Assembly (NCBI RefSeq): GCF_042648365.1
Contig: NZ_JBHRXI010000049.1
Location: 248,001-312,000, forward strand
DNA from: Lutimaribacter_A marinistellae
GTDB lineage: Bacteria; Pseudomonadota; Alphaproteobacteria; Rhodobacterales; Rhodobacteraceae
Reading direction: 5' to 3'
DNA length: 64,000 nucleotides
The first letter of the stretch is position 1, and every line of letters begins with the position of its first letter. The position numbers and the translations under genes were made by a program. Shown in pieces: positions 17,039-25,612 of the stretch. The notes under the pieces were generated by a model. That model worked only from the letters and a program-made list of their open reading frames with translations. It did no database searches and had not been told where the DNA came from.

Positions 17039-17788
17039 TCACCCGATCATGCGCGCCATGGCCGCGCGGGTTTCATCGTTGAACCAGCCGCCTTTTGGTG
17101 CATTCGCACCATGGGCTGCGGCACGTTCGATGTCTTGGATGGTGGCGTTCCGGATCTGGCGTTTGATCGCGGCATAGGTCCCCGGTGGGTTCTGGGCGAG
17201 CCGTGCCGCCTCGACGAGCGCACGCTCGCGAGTTTTCTCGTCTATCACGTCCACTACTCCAAAACGCAACGCGTCCTCTGCCGACATGGGATGCCCCGTT
17301 AGCATCAGGCGGCGCAGGGTGTTCGGGTCGAGGGACGAGCGCGCAATCTCCATGGGGCCGACCGGAAAATCAGCTCCGACCCTGACCTCGGCAAGGCCAA
17401 GCCTTGCCGATGGGTGCGCGACACGCAAATCCGAGGCCAGTACGAAGAACAGGCCGCCGGCAATGGCCGCGCCGTTGACCGCGCACACGGTGGGCTTCGG
17501 GCATGAAAAGAGAGCCAAGAAGCCCATGTTCAGTCCGTGGACGATAGCCTGCTGCTGTTCGAGGTCATAGGTTTGCGCCTCTTTCAGGTCGAGGCCCGCC
17601 GACAGAACCTTGAAATCGCTGGTGATGACGATCGCACCAACGGTCGAGTCGCGTTCAAGGTCCTCGACCATCTGCGCGAAATCCATGAGAAACTCGGGGC
17701 ATAGCGCGTTGACCGGTGCGCGCTGTAGGCAGATTTCGGTGACTCCATCGGAGTGATCCCGCCGCTCCAACCATGTCTTTTCTGTCAT
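17039..17788 (-). CDS. Enoyl-CoA hydratase/isomerase family protein
   Basis: Crotonase-fold protein, 249 aa. The first oxyanion-hole segment is KVLSAGLDLKEA and the second is VNGAAIAGGLFFVLASDLR. One acidic residue is in LGLAEVRVGADFP, but the second glutamate region of classical hydratases (PGxGGT) is replaced by VGADFPVGPMEIA, so the reaction may be isomerisation or another crotonase chemistry rather than simple hydration. It is the first gene of the minus-strand set ending at tesB, 84 bp before the serine hydrolase. It is divergent from the GST gene across a 213-bp promoter region. Confidence 0.85.
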   Translation of the reverse strand: MTEKTWLERRDHSDGVTEICLQRAPVNALCPEFLMDFAQMVEDLERDSTVGAIVITSDFKVLSAGLDLKEAQTYDLEQQQAIVHGLNMGFLALFSCPKPTVCAVNGAAIAGGLFFVLASDLRVAHPSARLGLAEVRVGADFPVGPMEIARSSLDPNTLRRLMLTGHPMSAEDALRFGVVDVIDEKTRERALVEAARLAQNPPGTYAAIKRQIRNATIQDIERAAAHGANAPKGGWFNDETRAAMARMIG

Positions 17789-18001
17789 TCGATTTCCCCC
17801 ATCTCGTTGCTTGTTCGAAGCCTAACCGCGCAAGCTCGGATGCGTCGAGACCCCAAGACGTTCATTGCAATGTGACCTTGGGTTCCTCCGCGAATTGTCC
17901 GGCACGGTTCCTCCGTTGACAGGGCCAAGGTGTCGCCCATAGGTTGACGGCGCGCGGCGTCGGAAGACAGCCGCGCCAGAGCATTGCGGCAGGGAGGCCC
18001 C
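17789..18001. promoter_or_regulatory. Divergent promoter region with 10-bp direct repeats
   Basis: 213 bp between the enoyl-CoA hydratase (minus) and GST (plus) genes. A 10-bp direct repeat, GGTTCCTCCG, occurs at 17881-17890 and 17906-17915, with a 25-bp period. The second copy abuts a consensus -35 TTGACA (17916-17921) for the plus strand. A weak -10 candidate (CATAGG) follows about 16 bp later. The GST start is preceded by CAGGGAGG. The repeats could be an activator or repressor site. Confidence 0.4.
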
Positions 18002-18607
18002 ATGAAACTCTATTTTGCGCCAAACAGCCGCGCAGTCAGAATCGCCTGGCTCCTGGAGGAGTTGGGGCTCGATTACGAGATCGAGAGATTTACGCTCGGC
18101 GACAAGGCAATGCGAGAGCCTGACTATCTCGACATCCATCCGATGGGGCGCGTTCCGGCGCTCGAAGATGGCGAGATCCGCATCTTCGAATCCGGCGCCA
18201 TCGTTCAGTACATCCTCGCGATCTACGGCCACGGACAGCTGCAACCCCCGACAGGCACGCCGGCCTTTGCCGATTATCTTCAGTGGCTGCACTATTGTGA
18301 GGGCATGATCATGCCCCCGATCAACAGCATCGTTGTCGAAACGGTCCTGCTGCCACCGGAACGTCGCACCGAACTCAATGTGAAACGAGCGACGAAACTA
18401 TTGAACCAGATGCTGATGGCGGTGAACAAGCGGTTGGCGGACCGGGACTACCTTGCAGGAGAGTTCTCGGCAGCCGACATAATGACCGGGCATTCTGTCA
18501 TCGTCGCCGAACGCCTGGGGGCAGATTTTTCCGACAAGCCAAACCTGCCACCATATGTCGAGCGCCTGAAATCGCGCCCGGCACTTCAAAAAGCACTGGC
18601 TCTTTAA
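18002..18607 (+). CDS. Glutathione S-transferase family protein
   Basis: 201 aa. The thioredoxin-fold N-terminal domain (about residues 1-80) begins MKLYFAPNSRAVRIAWLLEELGL, with the conserved cis-proline segment GRVPALEDG and the glutathione-binding ESGAI. The all-helical C-terminal domain spans about 90-195. The ATG at 18002 was chosen because GGGAGG precedes it and the family start follows; the frame is open to 17984. It is followed 29 bp later by an HCCA isomerase-like gene, a pairing also seen in aromatic-degradation loci. The substrate is unknown. Confidence 0.88.
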   Translation: MKLYFAPNSRAVRIAWLLEELGLDYEIERFTLGDKAMREPDYLDIHPMGRVPALEDGEIRIFESGAIVQYILAIYGHGQLQPPTGTPAFADYLQWLHYCEGMIMPPINSIVVETVLLPPERRTELNVKRATKLLNQMLMAVNKRLADRDYLAGEFSAADIMTGHSVIVAERLGADFSDKPNLPPYVERLKSRPALQKALAL

Positions 18608-18636
18608 GGCGGTGGACCCAACGAGGAGGCGACACG

Positions 18637-19239
18637 GTGAGCAAGACACTCGATTTCTACTACGATTTCGGCAGTCCCAATGCCTATCTTGCGCATCAGG
18701 CCTTGCCGCCCCTCGCCCGGCGCTTGGGCGTCTCCATAGCCTACAAGCCGATCTTGTTGGGAGGTGTGTTCAAGGCAACCGGAAATCGAAGCCCGATGGA
18801 GGCTTTCGGCGGCATCCGGCACAAGCTCGCGTATTATCAACGCGAAACGCAGAGGTTCGCAAGAAGGCACGAGATCAAGTTCTATATGAACCCGCATTTT
18901 CCCATCAATACGCTGTCGTTGATGCGTGGCGCCATGCACGCGCAAGGCAAGCCTTGGGAGGGTGACTACATCAACGCGGTGTTCGACGCGATATGGGTCC
19001 ACGGACAGAAAATGGACGACCCTTCGGTCATCACGGATGTTCTTCGGGAGCGTAACTTGCCCGCACGCGAAGTAATGGAGGCCGTACAAAGTGCCGAAGT
19101 GAAACAAGCTTTGCTCAAGGCCACCGAAGCCGCAGTCGAGCGCGGTGTTTTCGGGGCGCCCATGATATTTCTTGGTGACGAGCCGTATTTCGGCAAGGAA
19201 GCGATTTATGAGCTTGAGGTCGAACTGTCCGACGCCTGA
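18637..19239 (+). CDS. DsbA-family 2-hydroxychromene-2-carboxylate isomerase-like protein
   Basis: Thioredoxin-fold, kappa-GST-like protein, 200 aa, GTG start preceded by GAGGAGG. The N-terminal FYYDFGSPNAYLAHQAL has the conserved serine that binds glutathione in the NahD/HCCA isomerase family, and the C-terminal GVFGAPMIFLGDEPYFGKEAI is the second family signature. Members isomerise 2-hydroxychromene-2-carboxylate in naphthalene degradation or carry out other glutathione-dependent reactions. No other naphthalene genes are present, so that exact substrate is unlikely. It probably forms an operon with the GST gene. The last 34 bp overlap the 3' end of the convergent IclR gene. Confidence 0.85.
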   Translation: MSKTLDFYYDFGSPNAYLAHQALPPLARRLGVSIAYKPILLGGVFKATGNRSPMEAFGGIRHKLAYYQRETQRFARRHEIKFYMNPHFPINTLSLMRGAMHAQGKPWEGDYINAVFDAIWVHGQKMDDPSVITDVLRERNLPAREVMEAVQSAEVKQALLKATEAAVERGVFGAPMIFLGDEPYFGKEAIYELEVELSDA

Positions 19240-20027
19240 CCGGGATTGAGGCCAAGTATCTCTGCGGCTTTCCGTAACTCGCCGACGTAGTGGTGCTCCA
19301 GCTCTTCTCGGCTGACATGAAAGCTGGGTCCACCCGCGTTGAGCCCCCAGATGCGACTGCCGTTCAGCGAGCGCACGGGCACAGCTACCGCGTTCACGTC
19401 GCGCCGCCAATCACCGTAGCTGGTGCAGAACCCTTGGTTCGCGTATTCGTTTGCTGCCCTTTCTGCCGTGTCCCTCAGCTCCGCCTCGTTCAGGCCTTGG
19501 TCATCGCACCCTGCACGGATCGCATGCTCCCGCTCATCTTGGGACATTGCGCCCAGAACCGCCCGTCCCATTGCCGAGCGGAACAGAGGCAAGCGCGCGC
19601 CAACATGCATGGCTAGGGCAACGTCCTCGCGCGAGCGATGCACCGCGATATAGACAATCTCGGCGCGATAGGGTTCTCCCAGCCCGGCAGTGATGTAGGA
19701 ATTGGGACCGCTGCGCAGATCACGGAGAACATCGCGCGCGCGATCGCAAATGTCGCGGCCGGCCAACACACCAAACCCCAGCTTCAGGACGCCAACACCC
19801 AGCGTGTATGCGCCCCCTTCGCGTTCCTGCTCGAGATAGCCCAAGCGGCACAAGGTGTAAGTGAGGCGCGAGACCGTCGGTCGCGGCAATCCGGTCCTTA
19901 GAGACAGATCGAGGTTTGTCAGCCGCGTCTCACCCGGCTCAAAGCAGCGCAAGACGTCCAGCCCTCGGGCGAGCGCGGTGACGAAGTTACGATCCTTCGG
20001 GTCCTCGGGCAGGTCCGGGCTGATCAT
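19206..20027 (-). CDS. IclR-family transcriptional regulator
   Basis: 273 aa. The N-terminal winged helix (about residues 13-75) shows FVTALARGLDVLRCF and the recognition region LRTGLPRPTVSRLTYTL. The C-terminal IclR effector domain follows (about 90-255, with GRAVLGAMSQ and AVPVRSLNG). It is the last gene of a minus-strand run of eight genes that starts at 26776, with only 3 bp between it and the kinase-fold gene upstream, so it probably controls that operon. The tail is serine-rich (DSSTSSS). Its final 34 bp overlap the convergent HCCA isomerase gene. Confidence 0.9.
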   Translation of the reverse strand: MISPDLPEDPKDRNFVTALARGLDVLRCFEPGETRLTNLDLSLRTGLPRPTVSRLTYTLCRLGYLEQEREGGAYTLGVGVLKLGFGVLAGRDICDRARDVLRDLRSGPNSYITAGLGEPYRAEIVYIAVHRSREDVALAMHVGARLPLFRSAMGRAVLGAMSQDEREHAIRAGCDDQGLNEAELRDTAERAANEYANQGFCTSYGDWRRDVNAVAVPVRSLNGSRIWGLNAGGPSFHVSREELEHHYVGELRKAAEILGLNPGQASDSSTSSS

Positions 20028-20030
20028 TGC

Positions 20031-21056
20031 CTACCCTTTCAGTGCTTTCAGACCGTTTTCGGCGAACACGTCCACAAACTGACCAAGGCGTTTTGCCCGC
20101 TCGGGGTTCGACGCGTTGCCATCCAGCGCGCGCTTGTAGACGCCCTGGATGATCGCAGCCATGCGAAAAAAGGTGAAGGCAAGGTAGAAACCGAAACGGT
20201 CAATCCCGGGCAGGCCGCGGCGCTCGCAATACCGTGCGATGAACTCTTCGTCGCTGGGCAGGCCAAGCGCGGCACGATCGATATCCGCAAGGCCCCTTCC
20301 CTCCTTGCCCGGCGGCATCTGCCATTGCATGATTACCGCTGCAAGATCAGCATATGGGTGGCCGATCGTCGACAACTCCCAGTCCAGCACGCCAAGGCAA
20401 CGAGGGCTGTCTTTTGCGAAAATCATGTTGTCGATGCGGTAATCTCCATGCACCAGCGTTCGCTGGCCATCATCTTCGGGCATCGCATCAGGCAGCGCTT
20501 CTATCAACGCGTCCATGGCCGGGATTGCCGCTGTTTCCGAAGCTCGGTATTGCTTGGTCCAGCGACCGATCTGACGCTCGAAATAGTTTCCCGGCGGGCC
20601 GTAGTCAGACAGTCCAACCGCATCGATGTCGACCATGTGCAATTCGGCAAGTACACGGTTCATCTCGTCAATGACGGCGGCACGGGTTTCGTTGCTTTCT
20701 CCCTCCATCGTCGGCTCGTTGAAATTGCGCCCGTCGAGATGTTCCATCACGTAAAAGGCGGACCCGATGACCGCGTCGTCCTCGCAGAGCAAGTACACCT
20801 TTCCGACCGGGACATTCGTCTGCGCAAGCGCGCTTTGCACCCGAAACTCACGATCGACCGCATGTGCAGATTTCAGCAATGTGCCCGGCGGCTTGCGCCT
20901 TAACACATAATTCCTGGTTGGTGTTTTAAGCAGGAATGTCGGGTTCGACTGTCCATTGTCGAATTTCTTTGCCTCGAGCGGGCCCTGGTATCCTTCGAGG
21001 TGGCGGGCAAGATAAGCATCGACCGCATCCATGTCGAGATTTTGCGTGTCGGACAT
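20031..21056 (-). CDS. APH/ACAD10-11-type phosphotransferase (kinase-fold) protein
   Basis: 341 aa aminoglycoside-phosphotransferase/choline-kinase-fold protein. The catalytic loop is HGDYRIDN at residues 203-210 and the metal-binding aspartate is D225 (GVLDWEL). The nearest well-studied relatives are the kinase domains of mammalian ACAD10/ACAD11 and bacterial LvaA, which phosphorylate 4-hydroxyacyl-CoAs before elimination. The context fits that: two acyl-CoA dehydrogenases, SDRs and a histidine phosphatase in the same operon. It is separated by 11 bp from the phosphatase and 3 bp from IclR. Antibiotic modification is very unlikely here. The actual phosphoacceptor is inferred, not shown. Confidence 0.87.
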   Translation of the reverse strand: MSDTQNLDMDAVDAYLARHLEGYQGPLEAKKFDNGQSNPTFLLKTPTRNYVLRRKPPGTLLKSAHAVDREFRVQSALAQTNVPVGKVYLLCEDDAVIGSAFYVMEHLDGRNFNEPTMEGESNETRAAVIDEMNRVLAELHMVDIDAVGLSDYGPPGNYFERQIGRWTKQYRASETAAIPAMDALIEALPDAMPEDDGQRTLVHGDYRIDNMIFAKDSPRCLGVLDWELSTIGHPYADLAAVIMQWQMPPGKEGRGLADIDRAALGLPSDEEFIARYCERRGLPGIDRFGFYLAFTFFRMAAIIQGVYKRALDGNASNPERAKRLGQFVDVFAENGLKALKG

Positions 21057-21067
21057 TGGCAGCCTCC

Positions 21068-21718
21068 TCAGCTGTAGGTTAGCAATTCAGCGCCTTCGGG
21101 CGTCGCGAAATGCGGGGTGCTGTTGAATTCATGCAAGGTGAAAGCTCTCGCATTGAAGACGAAGCGGGTCATCGAAGTGTTCTTGACCTGCAGATTTAAT
21201 GCGATCATCTGTTCAGGCGTTGTGCCCAGGGCAGATGCCACCAGTTGGCCGATGGCTCCTCCCGAACTGACCACCAGCACACGTCGCGCGGCCGTGTCGG
21301 TAGCGAATGCGCGTGCGGCTTCGAGCCGGGCCGAGAACGCAGCCCATGTTTCCGCGGCACCTTCGATACCGCCTTTCTGCCATTCGCGCAAAACCGACTT
21401 CAGTGTACGAAAGTGTGTCTTGCGGTCGTGCTGGACCATATCGGGGATCACGCCACCATGCTTGACGCGCAAAAGGTCGTGGAAATCGTATTCGTTCCAG
21501 CCGGGATGCTCTTCCGGCACGGCCTCGAACCCCATGGAACGGAGGGTCTCTTTCTGCCGCGTCAGGGTGCCGGTGACCAAGCGGTCCGGCTCCCATCCTG
21601 CCTTGCGCAGCAGATCACCAAGCACTTGCGATTGCTGATGGCCCAAGGGGCTGAGCTTGTCATAGTCGTCGGCACCGAAAGAGGCCTGCGCGTGGCGTAT
21701 TACAAGTAGTTCGGCCAT
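21068..21718 (-). CDS. Histidine phosphatase (phosphoglycerate mutase-like) family protein
   Basis: 216 aa. The N-terminal catalytic motif is VIRHAQASFG (RHA rather than the common RHG). The C-terminal motif reads VVSSGGAIGQ, where most active members have a second histidine (SHGG), so one of the two expected active-site histidines is replaced by serine. It may be a divergent phosphatase or have lost that activity. It lies between the nitronate monooxygenase-like and kinase-fold genes with gaps of 3 and 11 bp. Pairing with the kinase suggests it acts on, or edits, the same phosphorylated intermediate. Confidence 0.85.
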   Translation of the reverse strand: MAELLVIRHAQASFGADDYDKLSPLGHQQSQVLGDLLRKAGWEPDRLVTGTLTRQKETLRSMGFEAVPEEHPGWNEYDFHDLLRVKHGGVIPDMVQHDRKTHFRTLKSVLREWQKGGIEGAAETWAAFSARLEAARAFATDTAARRVLVVSSGGAIGQLVASALGTTPEQMIALNLQVKNTSMTRFVFNARAFTLHEFNSTPHFATPEGAELLTYS

Positions 21719-21721
21719 GTT

Positions 21722-22717
21722 TCAGGTCGCAAACTCTGCGGCCAAGCGGCGACCGGCGATGTCATATTCCCCAGCTATCCTGTCGACCAAGGCTCCGGCG
21801 GACGTGACTTTCTTGACGTCGCCGATCCCTTGGCCTGAACCCCAAATTTCTTTCCACGCTTTCGGCTTGGACGAACCGGAGCTGAAGTTCATCGATGAAG
21901 GGTCTGCTTCGGGCAGGTTGTTCGGGTCAAGACCCGCTCGTTCCACCGAGCCCTTGAGATAATTTCCGTGAACTCCGGTGAAGAGCGAGGAATAGACGAT
22001 ATCCTCGGCCGTGGAATCGACGATCATCTGCTTGTAAGCCTCGTCGGCATTTGCCTCATGCGTGGCAATGAAGGGAGAGCCCATATATCCGAAATCCGCG
22101 CCCAAGGCGCGGGCAGCCAGCAATGCCTCGCCACTGGCGATCGCACCTGAGAGCGCAACAGGACCGTCGAACCATGCGCGGATTTCGCGCATCAGGGCGA
22201 AAGGGGATTGCTGGCCCGCATGTCCGCCTGCGCCGGCGGCCACGGCAATCAATCCGTCAGCACCCTTGTCGATCGCCTTTTTCGCAAAGGTGTCGTTTAT
22301 GATGTCGTGCAGTACGACGCCCCCACAGGAATGCGCCGCCTCGTTGACTTCGACGCGCGCGCCAAGGGACGTGATCCAGACCGGCACCTTCCACTTCACG
22401 CAGATTTCCAGATCCCGTTCGAGCCGCGCGTTCGACCGGTGCACGATCTGGTTCACGGCAAAGGGCGCGGCAGGGGTATCGGGGTTGTCCTGGTTGTGGC
22501 GGTCCAACTCTTCGGTGATCCGTTTCAGCCATGCTTCAAGCAATGGCGGCTCGCCTTCGCCCTCGCGCGCATTCAGAGCCGGGAAAGCACCTATGATGCC
22601 CGCCTTGCATTGTGCAATCACTAGATCCGGATTGGAGATGATGAACAGCGGTGAGCCGATAAGCGGGATACGAAGCCCTCGCAGCTTCTCTGGAAGATGG
22701 GAATCGTCGCGGGCCAT
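21722..22717 (-). CDS. Nitronate monooxygenase-like FMN-dependent enzyme
   Basis: 331 aa TIM-barrel flavoprotein of the NMO/2-nitropropane dioxygenase family. It has a phosphate-binding AGAGGHAGQQSPF segment, an ALSGAIASGEALLAARALGADFGYMG region typical of the FMN site, and an N-terminal RIPLIGSPLF. The ATG at 22717 has GGGGA 9 nt upstream; an ATG at 22723 overlapping the upstream SDR stop (ATGA) is the alternative, and a TTG lies at 22732. Members of this family occur often in acyl-CoA degradation operons, where some act as enoyl reductases rather than on nitronates. The true substrate here is unknown. Confidence 0.87.
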   Translation of the reverse strand: MARDDSHLPEKLRGLRIPLIGSPLFIISNPDLVIAQCKAGIIGAFPALNAREGEGEPPLLEAWLKRITEELDRHNQDNPDTPAAPFAVNQIVHRSNARLERDLEICVKWKVPVWITSLGARVEVNEAAHSCGGVVLHDIINDTFAKKAIDKGADGLIAVAAGAGGHAGQQSPFALMREIRAWFDGPVALSGAIASGEALLAARALGADFGYMGSPFIATHEANADEAYKQMIVDSTAEDIVYSSLFTGVHGNYLKGSVERAGLDPNNLPEADPSSMNFSSGSSKPKAWKEIWGSGQGIGDVKKVTSAGALVDRIAGEYDIAGRRLAAEFAT

Positions 22718-22719
22718 GA

Positions 22720-23649
22720 TCATTCTCCCCAATTGAGGTTCATGCCGCGTGCCTCTGCGGCCTTGCGGGCATATTTGCGTGTTTGCGAAAAGGCGTCGTG
22801 CAGTTCGGCCTGTTCGTCGGGGTCCGATATCTCGGCAAAGCTAGCGGCAACCTCTTCCGCCGTGATCTCGCCGCTGGCCAACTCGATCCCTTCTGTCTCG
22901 TAAATTCGGGTCTGCGCGAAACACCCGCCGCCGGCCCCAAGGATCACCCGCGATGGGGCGTTTTCGCTCACGAGAAACAAAAGACCGGGCGTGATCGTCT
23001 CGGGGGCAAGCAGCTGTGCGGCCTCCGATGGCAGCAGGTCCTCGGTCATGCGTGTTGTGGCGGTCGGCGCCAGCGTGTTCACGCGGATGTTGTCGCGCGC
23101 GCCCTCAAGGTGCAGAACGTTCATCAACCCGACCATCGCCGCCTTTGCTGCGCCATAGTTCGACTGCCCGAAATTCCCGTAAAGGCCCGAACCGGACGAC
23201 GTGAGCACCACACGTCCGTATTTCTGCTCTCGCATCACGGGCCAGCAGGCGTGGGTTACATTGGCGCTACCGATCAGGTGAACGTCCACGACTTTGCGAA
23301 AATCCGCCATCGTCATCTTGGCAAAGCTCTTGTCGCGCAGAATGCCGGCGTTGTTCACGACGATATCGACCCGTCCCCACTCCGAGAGGGTCTTGTCGAC
23401 CATGTCCTGGACCTCTGCCTCGTTCGACACATCCGCCCCATGAGCGATCGCCTCGCCACCCGCCTTGCGGATCTCGTGGACCACGGCACCGGCGGCGCTT
23501 TCGTTGCGCCCCGATCCGTCGGTTGCGGCACCAAGATCGTTGATGACCAGTTTGGCCCCGCGCGCGGCCAGCCCCAAGGCATGGCTGCGGCCAAGGCCCG
23601 TCCCAGCGCCGGTGACGATGGCAACGCGGTCGTCAAAACGAATTTCCAT
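22720..23649 (-). CDS. SDR-family oxidoreductase, MFE-2/hydroxyacyl-CoA dehydrogenase type
   Basis: 309 aa. The opening MEIRFDDRVAIVTGAGTGLG and the long loop with NDLGAATDGSGRNESAA are typical of the (3R)-hydroxyacyl-CoA dehydrogenase domain of multifunctional enzyme type 2 (17-beta-HSD4 family). Further motifs are NNAGILRDKSF, TSSGSGLYGNFGQ and YGAAKAA. It therefore probably oxidises a 3-hydroxyacyl-CoA. The ATG at 23649 was chosen over the TTG at 23655. It sits between another SDR (12-bp gap) and the nitronate monooxygenase-like gene (2-bp gap), in the operon starting at 26776. Confidence 0.88.
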   Translation of the reverse strand: MEIRFDDRVAIVTGAGTGLGRSHALGLAARGAKLVINDLGAATDGSGRNESAAGAVVHEIRKAGGEAIAHGADVSNEAEVQDMVDKTLSEWGRVDIVVNNAGILRDKSFAKMTMADFRKVVDVHLIGSANVTHACWPVMREQKYGRVVLTSSGSGLYGNFGQSNYGAAKAAMVGLMNVLHLEGARDNIRVNTLAPTATTRMTEDLLPSEAAQLLAPETITPGLLFLVSENAPSRVILGAGGGCFAQTRIYETEGIELASGEITAEEVAASFAEISDPDEQAELHDAFSQTRKYARKAAEARGMNLNWGE

Positions 23650-23661
23650 CCCCAAGCCTTT

Positions 23662-24483
23662 CTACTGCAGTGCTTTTTCAAATATGTTGTGGCCGGACAT
23701 CACGTTGATACCGCCTGAAATCGGGATGATCGCTCCGGTCACATAGGCCCCTCCACGACCGCACAGGAACAACACGGAACCAGCCACATCTTCGTCACGT
23801 CCAACCCGCCCCATCGGAACGTCCTGCGCCACCTTTGCCCGCACTTTCTCATCCGCGGTGGCAAACGCCGTCATCTTCGATACGAAAGGACCTGGTGCGA
23901 GGGAATTAACAGTGACGTTTTTGCCCGACAATTCCTTGGCCAGGATTTTGCTCATATGCATGACTGCGGCCTTTGACGCGGCGTAGCTGTACGCCCCGTC
24001 GCCCATGGGTATCTCTCCCATGACCGAACCGACATTGACGACGCGCGACGGGTCATCAGCACTGCCCGACGCGATAAGCATCGGAAGAAGCTTCTGGGTC
24101 AAGTCGAACACGCCGGCAACATTGACCGACATGATCTTTTCCCATGCCTGATGGGGAAACTGTCCCAGCGGCGCACCCCATGTAACACCGGAATTATTCA
24201 TCAGGATATCAAGCGTTTCGGTCCGCGCTTTCACCTCTTGCAGCAAGGCATCGATCCCGGACTCGCTGCCGACATCCCCTGCGAACCCTTCGGCTGTTCC
24301 GGGTGCGTCGAGCGCGTTCAATTCCGCTGCGACCGCTTCGCAGGCGTCACCCTTGCGGGACGCGATGAGAACACGCGCTCCGGCGCGCACAAGGGCTTCG
24401 GCCGCCATACGACCGATCCCGGTCGCACCGCCGGTAACGAGTGCCGTTTTTCCGGGCAGCGAGAAGAGTGTTTCGGGTGTCAT
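23662..24483 (-). CDS. SDR-family oxidoreductase
   Basis: 273 aa classical SDR with TGGATGIG, a basic residue cluster after strand 2 (IASRKGDACE) favouring NADP(H), NNSGVTWGAPLGQ, GSVMGEIPMG and YSYAASKAA. The layout resembles the RhlG / 3-oxoacyl reductase-like subgroup. The end is IIPISGGINVMSGHN, the usual C-terminal NAG-binding region. It lies 9 bp after an acyl-CoA dehydrogenase gene and 12 bp before the MFE-2-type SDR, so it belongs to the same operon. The stereochemistry and substrate cannot be assigned. Confidence 0.87.
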   Translation of the reverse strand: MTPETLFSLPGKTALVTGGATGIGRMAAEALVRAGARVLIASRKGDACEAVAAELNALDAPGTAEGFAGDVGSESGIDALLQEVKARTETLDILMNNSGVTWGAPLGQFPHQAWEKIMSVNVAGVFDLTQKLLPMLIASGSADDPSRVVNVGSVMGEIPMGDGAYSYAASKAAVMHMSKILAKELSGKNVTVNSLAPGPFVSKMTAFATADEKVRAKVAQDVPMGRVGRDEDVAGSVLFLCGRGGAYVTGAIIPISGGINVMSGHNIFEKALQ

Positions 24484-24492
24484 GTTTAATCC

Positions 24493-25608
24493 TTAGAATC
24501 CACGCGCTTGCGCGACGATGTTTGCATGGTACCCATAGTCGCCAAGCCATTCTGCGGCGACCCGGGCGCGTTTCATGAAAAAGCCCATGTCAAAGGCGTC
24601 AGTCATGCCTATTCCTCCGTGCATCTGCACGCCTTCGCGCACCGCCAACTGCGCGGTGTCTGTGGCCCGTGCCTTGGCCAATGAAACGGCCATCTGGGCG
24701 TTATCCGGGTCTTCGTCCAGCAGCCTACCGGCATTCAACACGGCCGAAGCAGTGACCTCACACTCACACCAAAGATGCGCGGCGCGGTGCTGCAGTGCCT
24801 GAAACGCGCCAATCGGCACGCCGAACTGCTTGCGGTCTTTCAGGTAGGCGACCGTCATTGCCATCGCGCCTCCGGCCAATCCGGTCATCTCTGCGGCCAA
24901 GGCGGCCTGACCAGCGCGCAATGCGGGTTCGAGGACATCCATGGCACCACCCAGCGCACCGAGGACGGCATCACCGTCCACTTCGACGGCATCAAGCCGG
25001 ATATCCGCGGCATCCGTACTGTCGATCATCTGCAAGCCATCCCGAGCGACGCCTTGTGAGTCTGGAGAAATCTCAAACAGCGTCGGGCCGTTTTCCGTCT
25101 GCGCTAGAACCATCAACCGATCTGCAGACACCCCGCCGAGAACCAACCGTTTGGTTCCTGATATCCTGTAGCCGTTTCCAACCTTTTCCGCTTTGGTGTC
25201 AATGCGTTCAGGGTCGAATTTCGCGTTCTCGTCCATGGCCAGGGCCACGATCATGTCGCCACTCGCAATGGCCGCCAACGCGTCGCGAGAGCGCGTGTCC
25301 ATGACCGAAGCATAGACCGTAGCCCCAATGACCGCTGTGGATATGAACGGGCTTTGAACCAGCGTCCGGCCCATTTCGCCCGCAAGCACGCATGCTGCTG
25401 AGTGGCCCATCGCGGATCCGCCGCACTCTTCGGGAACAAGGATGCCGGTCCAACCCATCTCGGCCATCTGTTTCCACAGGGTCCGGTCAAAGATCTGCCC
25501 CGCGTCCCGCATCCGTCTCAGGTGCGAGACGGGGGCGTTTTCATCAAGGAACCCGCGTGCGGAATCCGCAAGCATGGTTTCCTCGTCTGTCCTTACTAGC
25601 TTGGCCAT
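24493..25608 (-). CDS. Acyl-CoA dehydrogenase family protein (candidate non-catalytic partner)
   Basis: 371 aa acyl-CoA dehydrogenase fold: N-terminal helices, a middle beta domain and a C-terminal helical domain with RKQFGVPIGAFQALQHRAA and VREGVQMHGGIGMTDAFDMGFFMKRA. The usual catalytic glutamate position near the C-terminus (TYEGT or IEGGT) is not recognisable. The N-terminal half is also divergent. The partner gene 4 bp upstream keeps it. In steroid side-chain enzymes such as FadE28/29 or ChsE pairs, two such subunits form one heteromer. The ATG at 25608 gives the family start (MAKLVRTDEE); the frame is open to 25716. Confidence 0.87.
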   Translation of the reverse strand: MAKLVRTDEETMLADSARGFLDENAPVSHLRRMRDAGQIFDRTLWKQMAEMGWTGILVPEECGGSAMGHSAACVLAGEMGRTLVQSPFISTAVIGATVYASVMDTRSRDALAAIASGDMIVALAMDENAKFDPERIDTKAEKVGNGYRISGTKRLVLGGVSADRLMVLAQTENGPTLFEISPDSQGVARDGLQMIDSTDAADIRLDAVEVDGDAVLGALGGAMDVLEPALRAGQAALAAEMTGLAGGAMAMTVAYLKDRKQFGVPIGAFQALQHRAAHLWCECEVTASAVLNAGRLLDEDPDNAQMAVSLAKARATDTAQLAVREGVQMHGGIGMTDAFDMGFFMKRARVAAEWLGDYGYHANIVAQARGF

Positions 25609-25612
25609 GACC

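Noticed and set aside
20031..21056. Aminoglycoside resistance gene
   Set aside because: The kinase fold is shared, but the protein resembles ACAD10/11 kinase domains and sits in an acyl-CoA operon.
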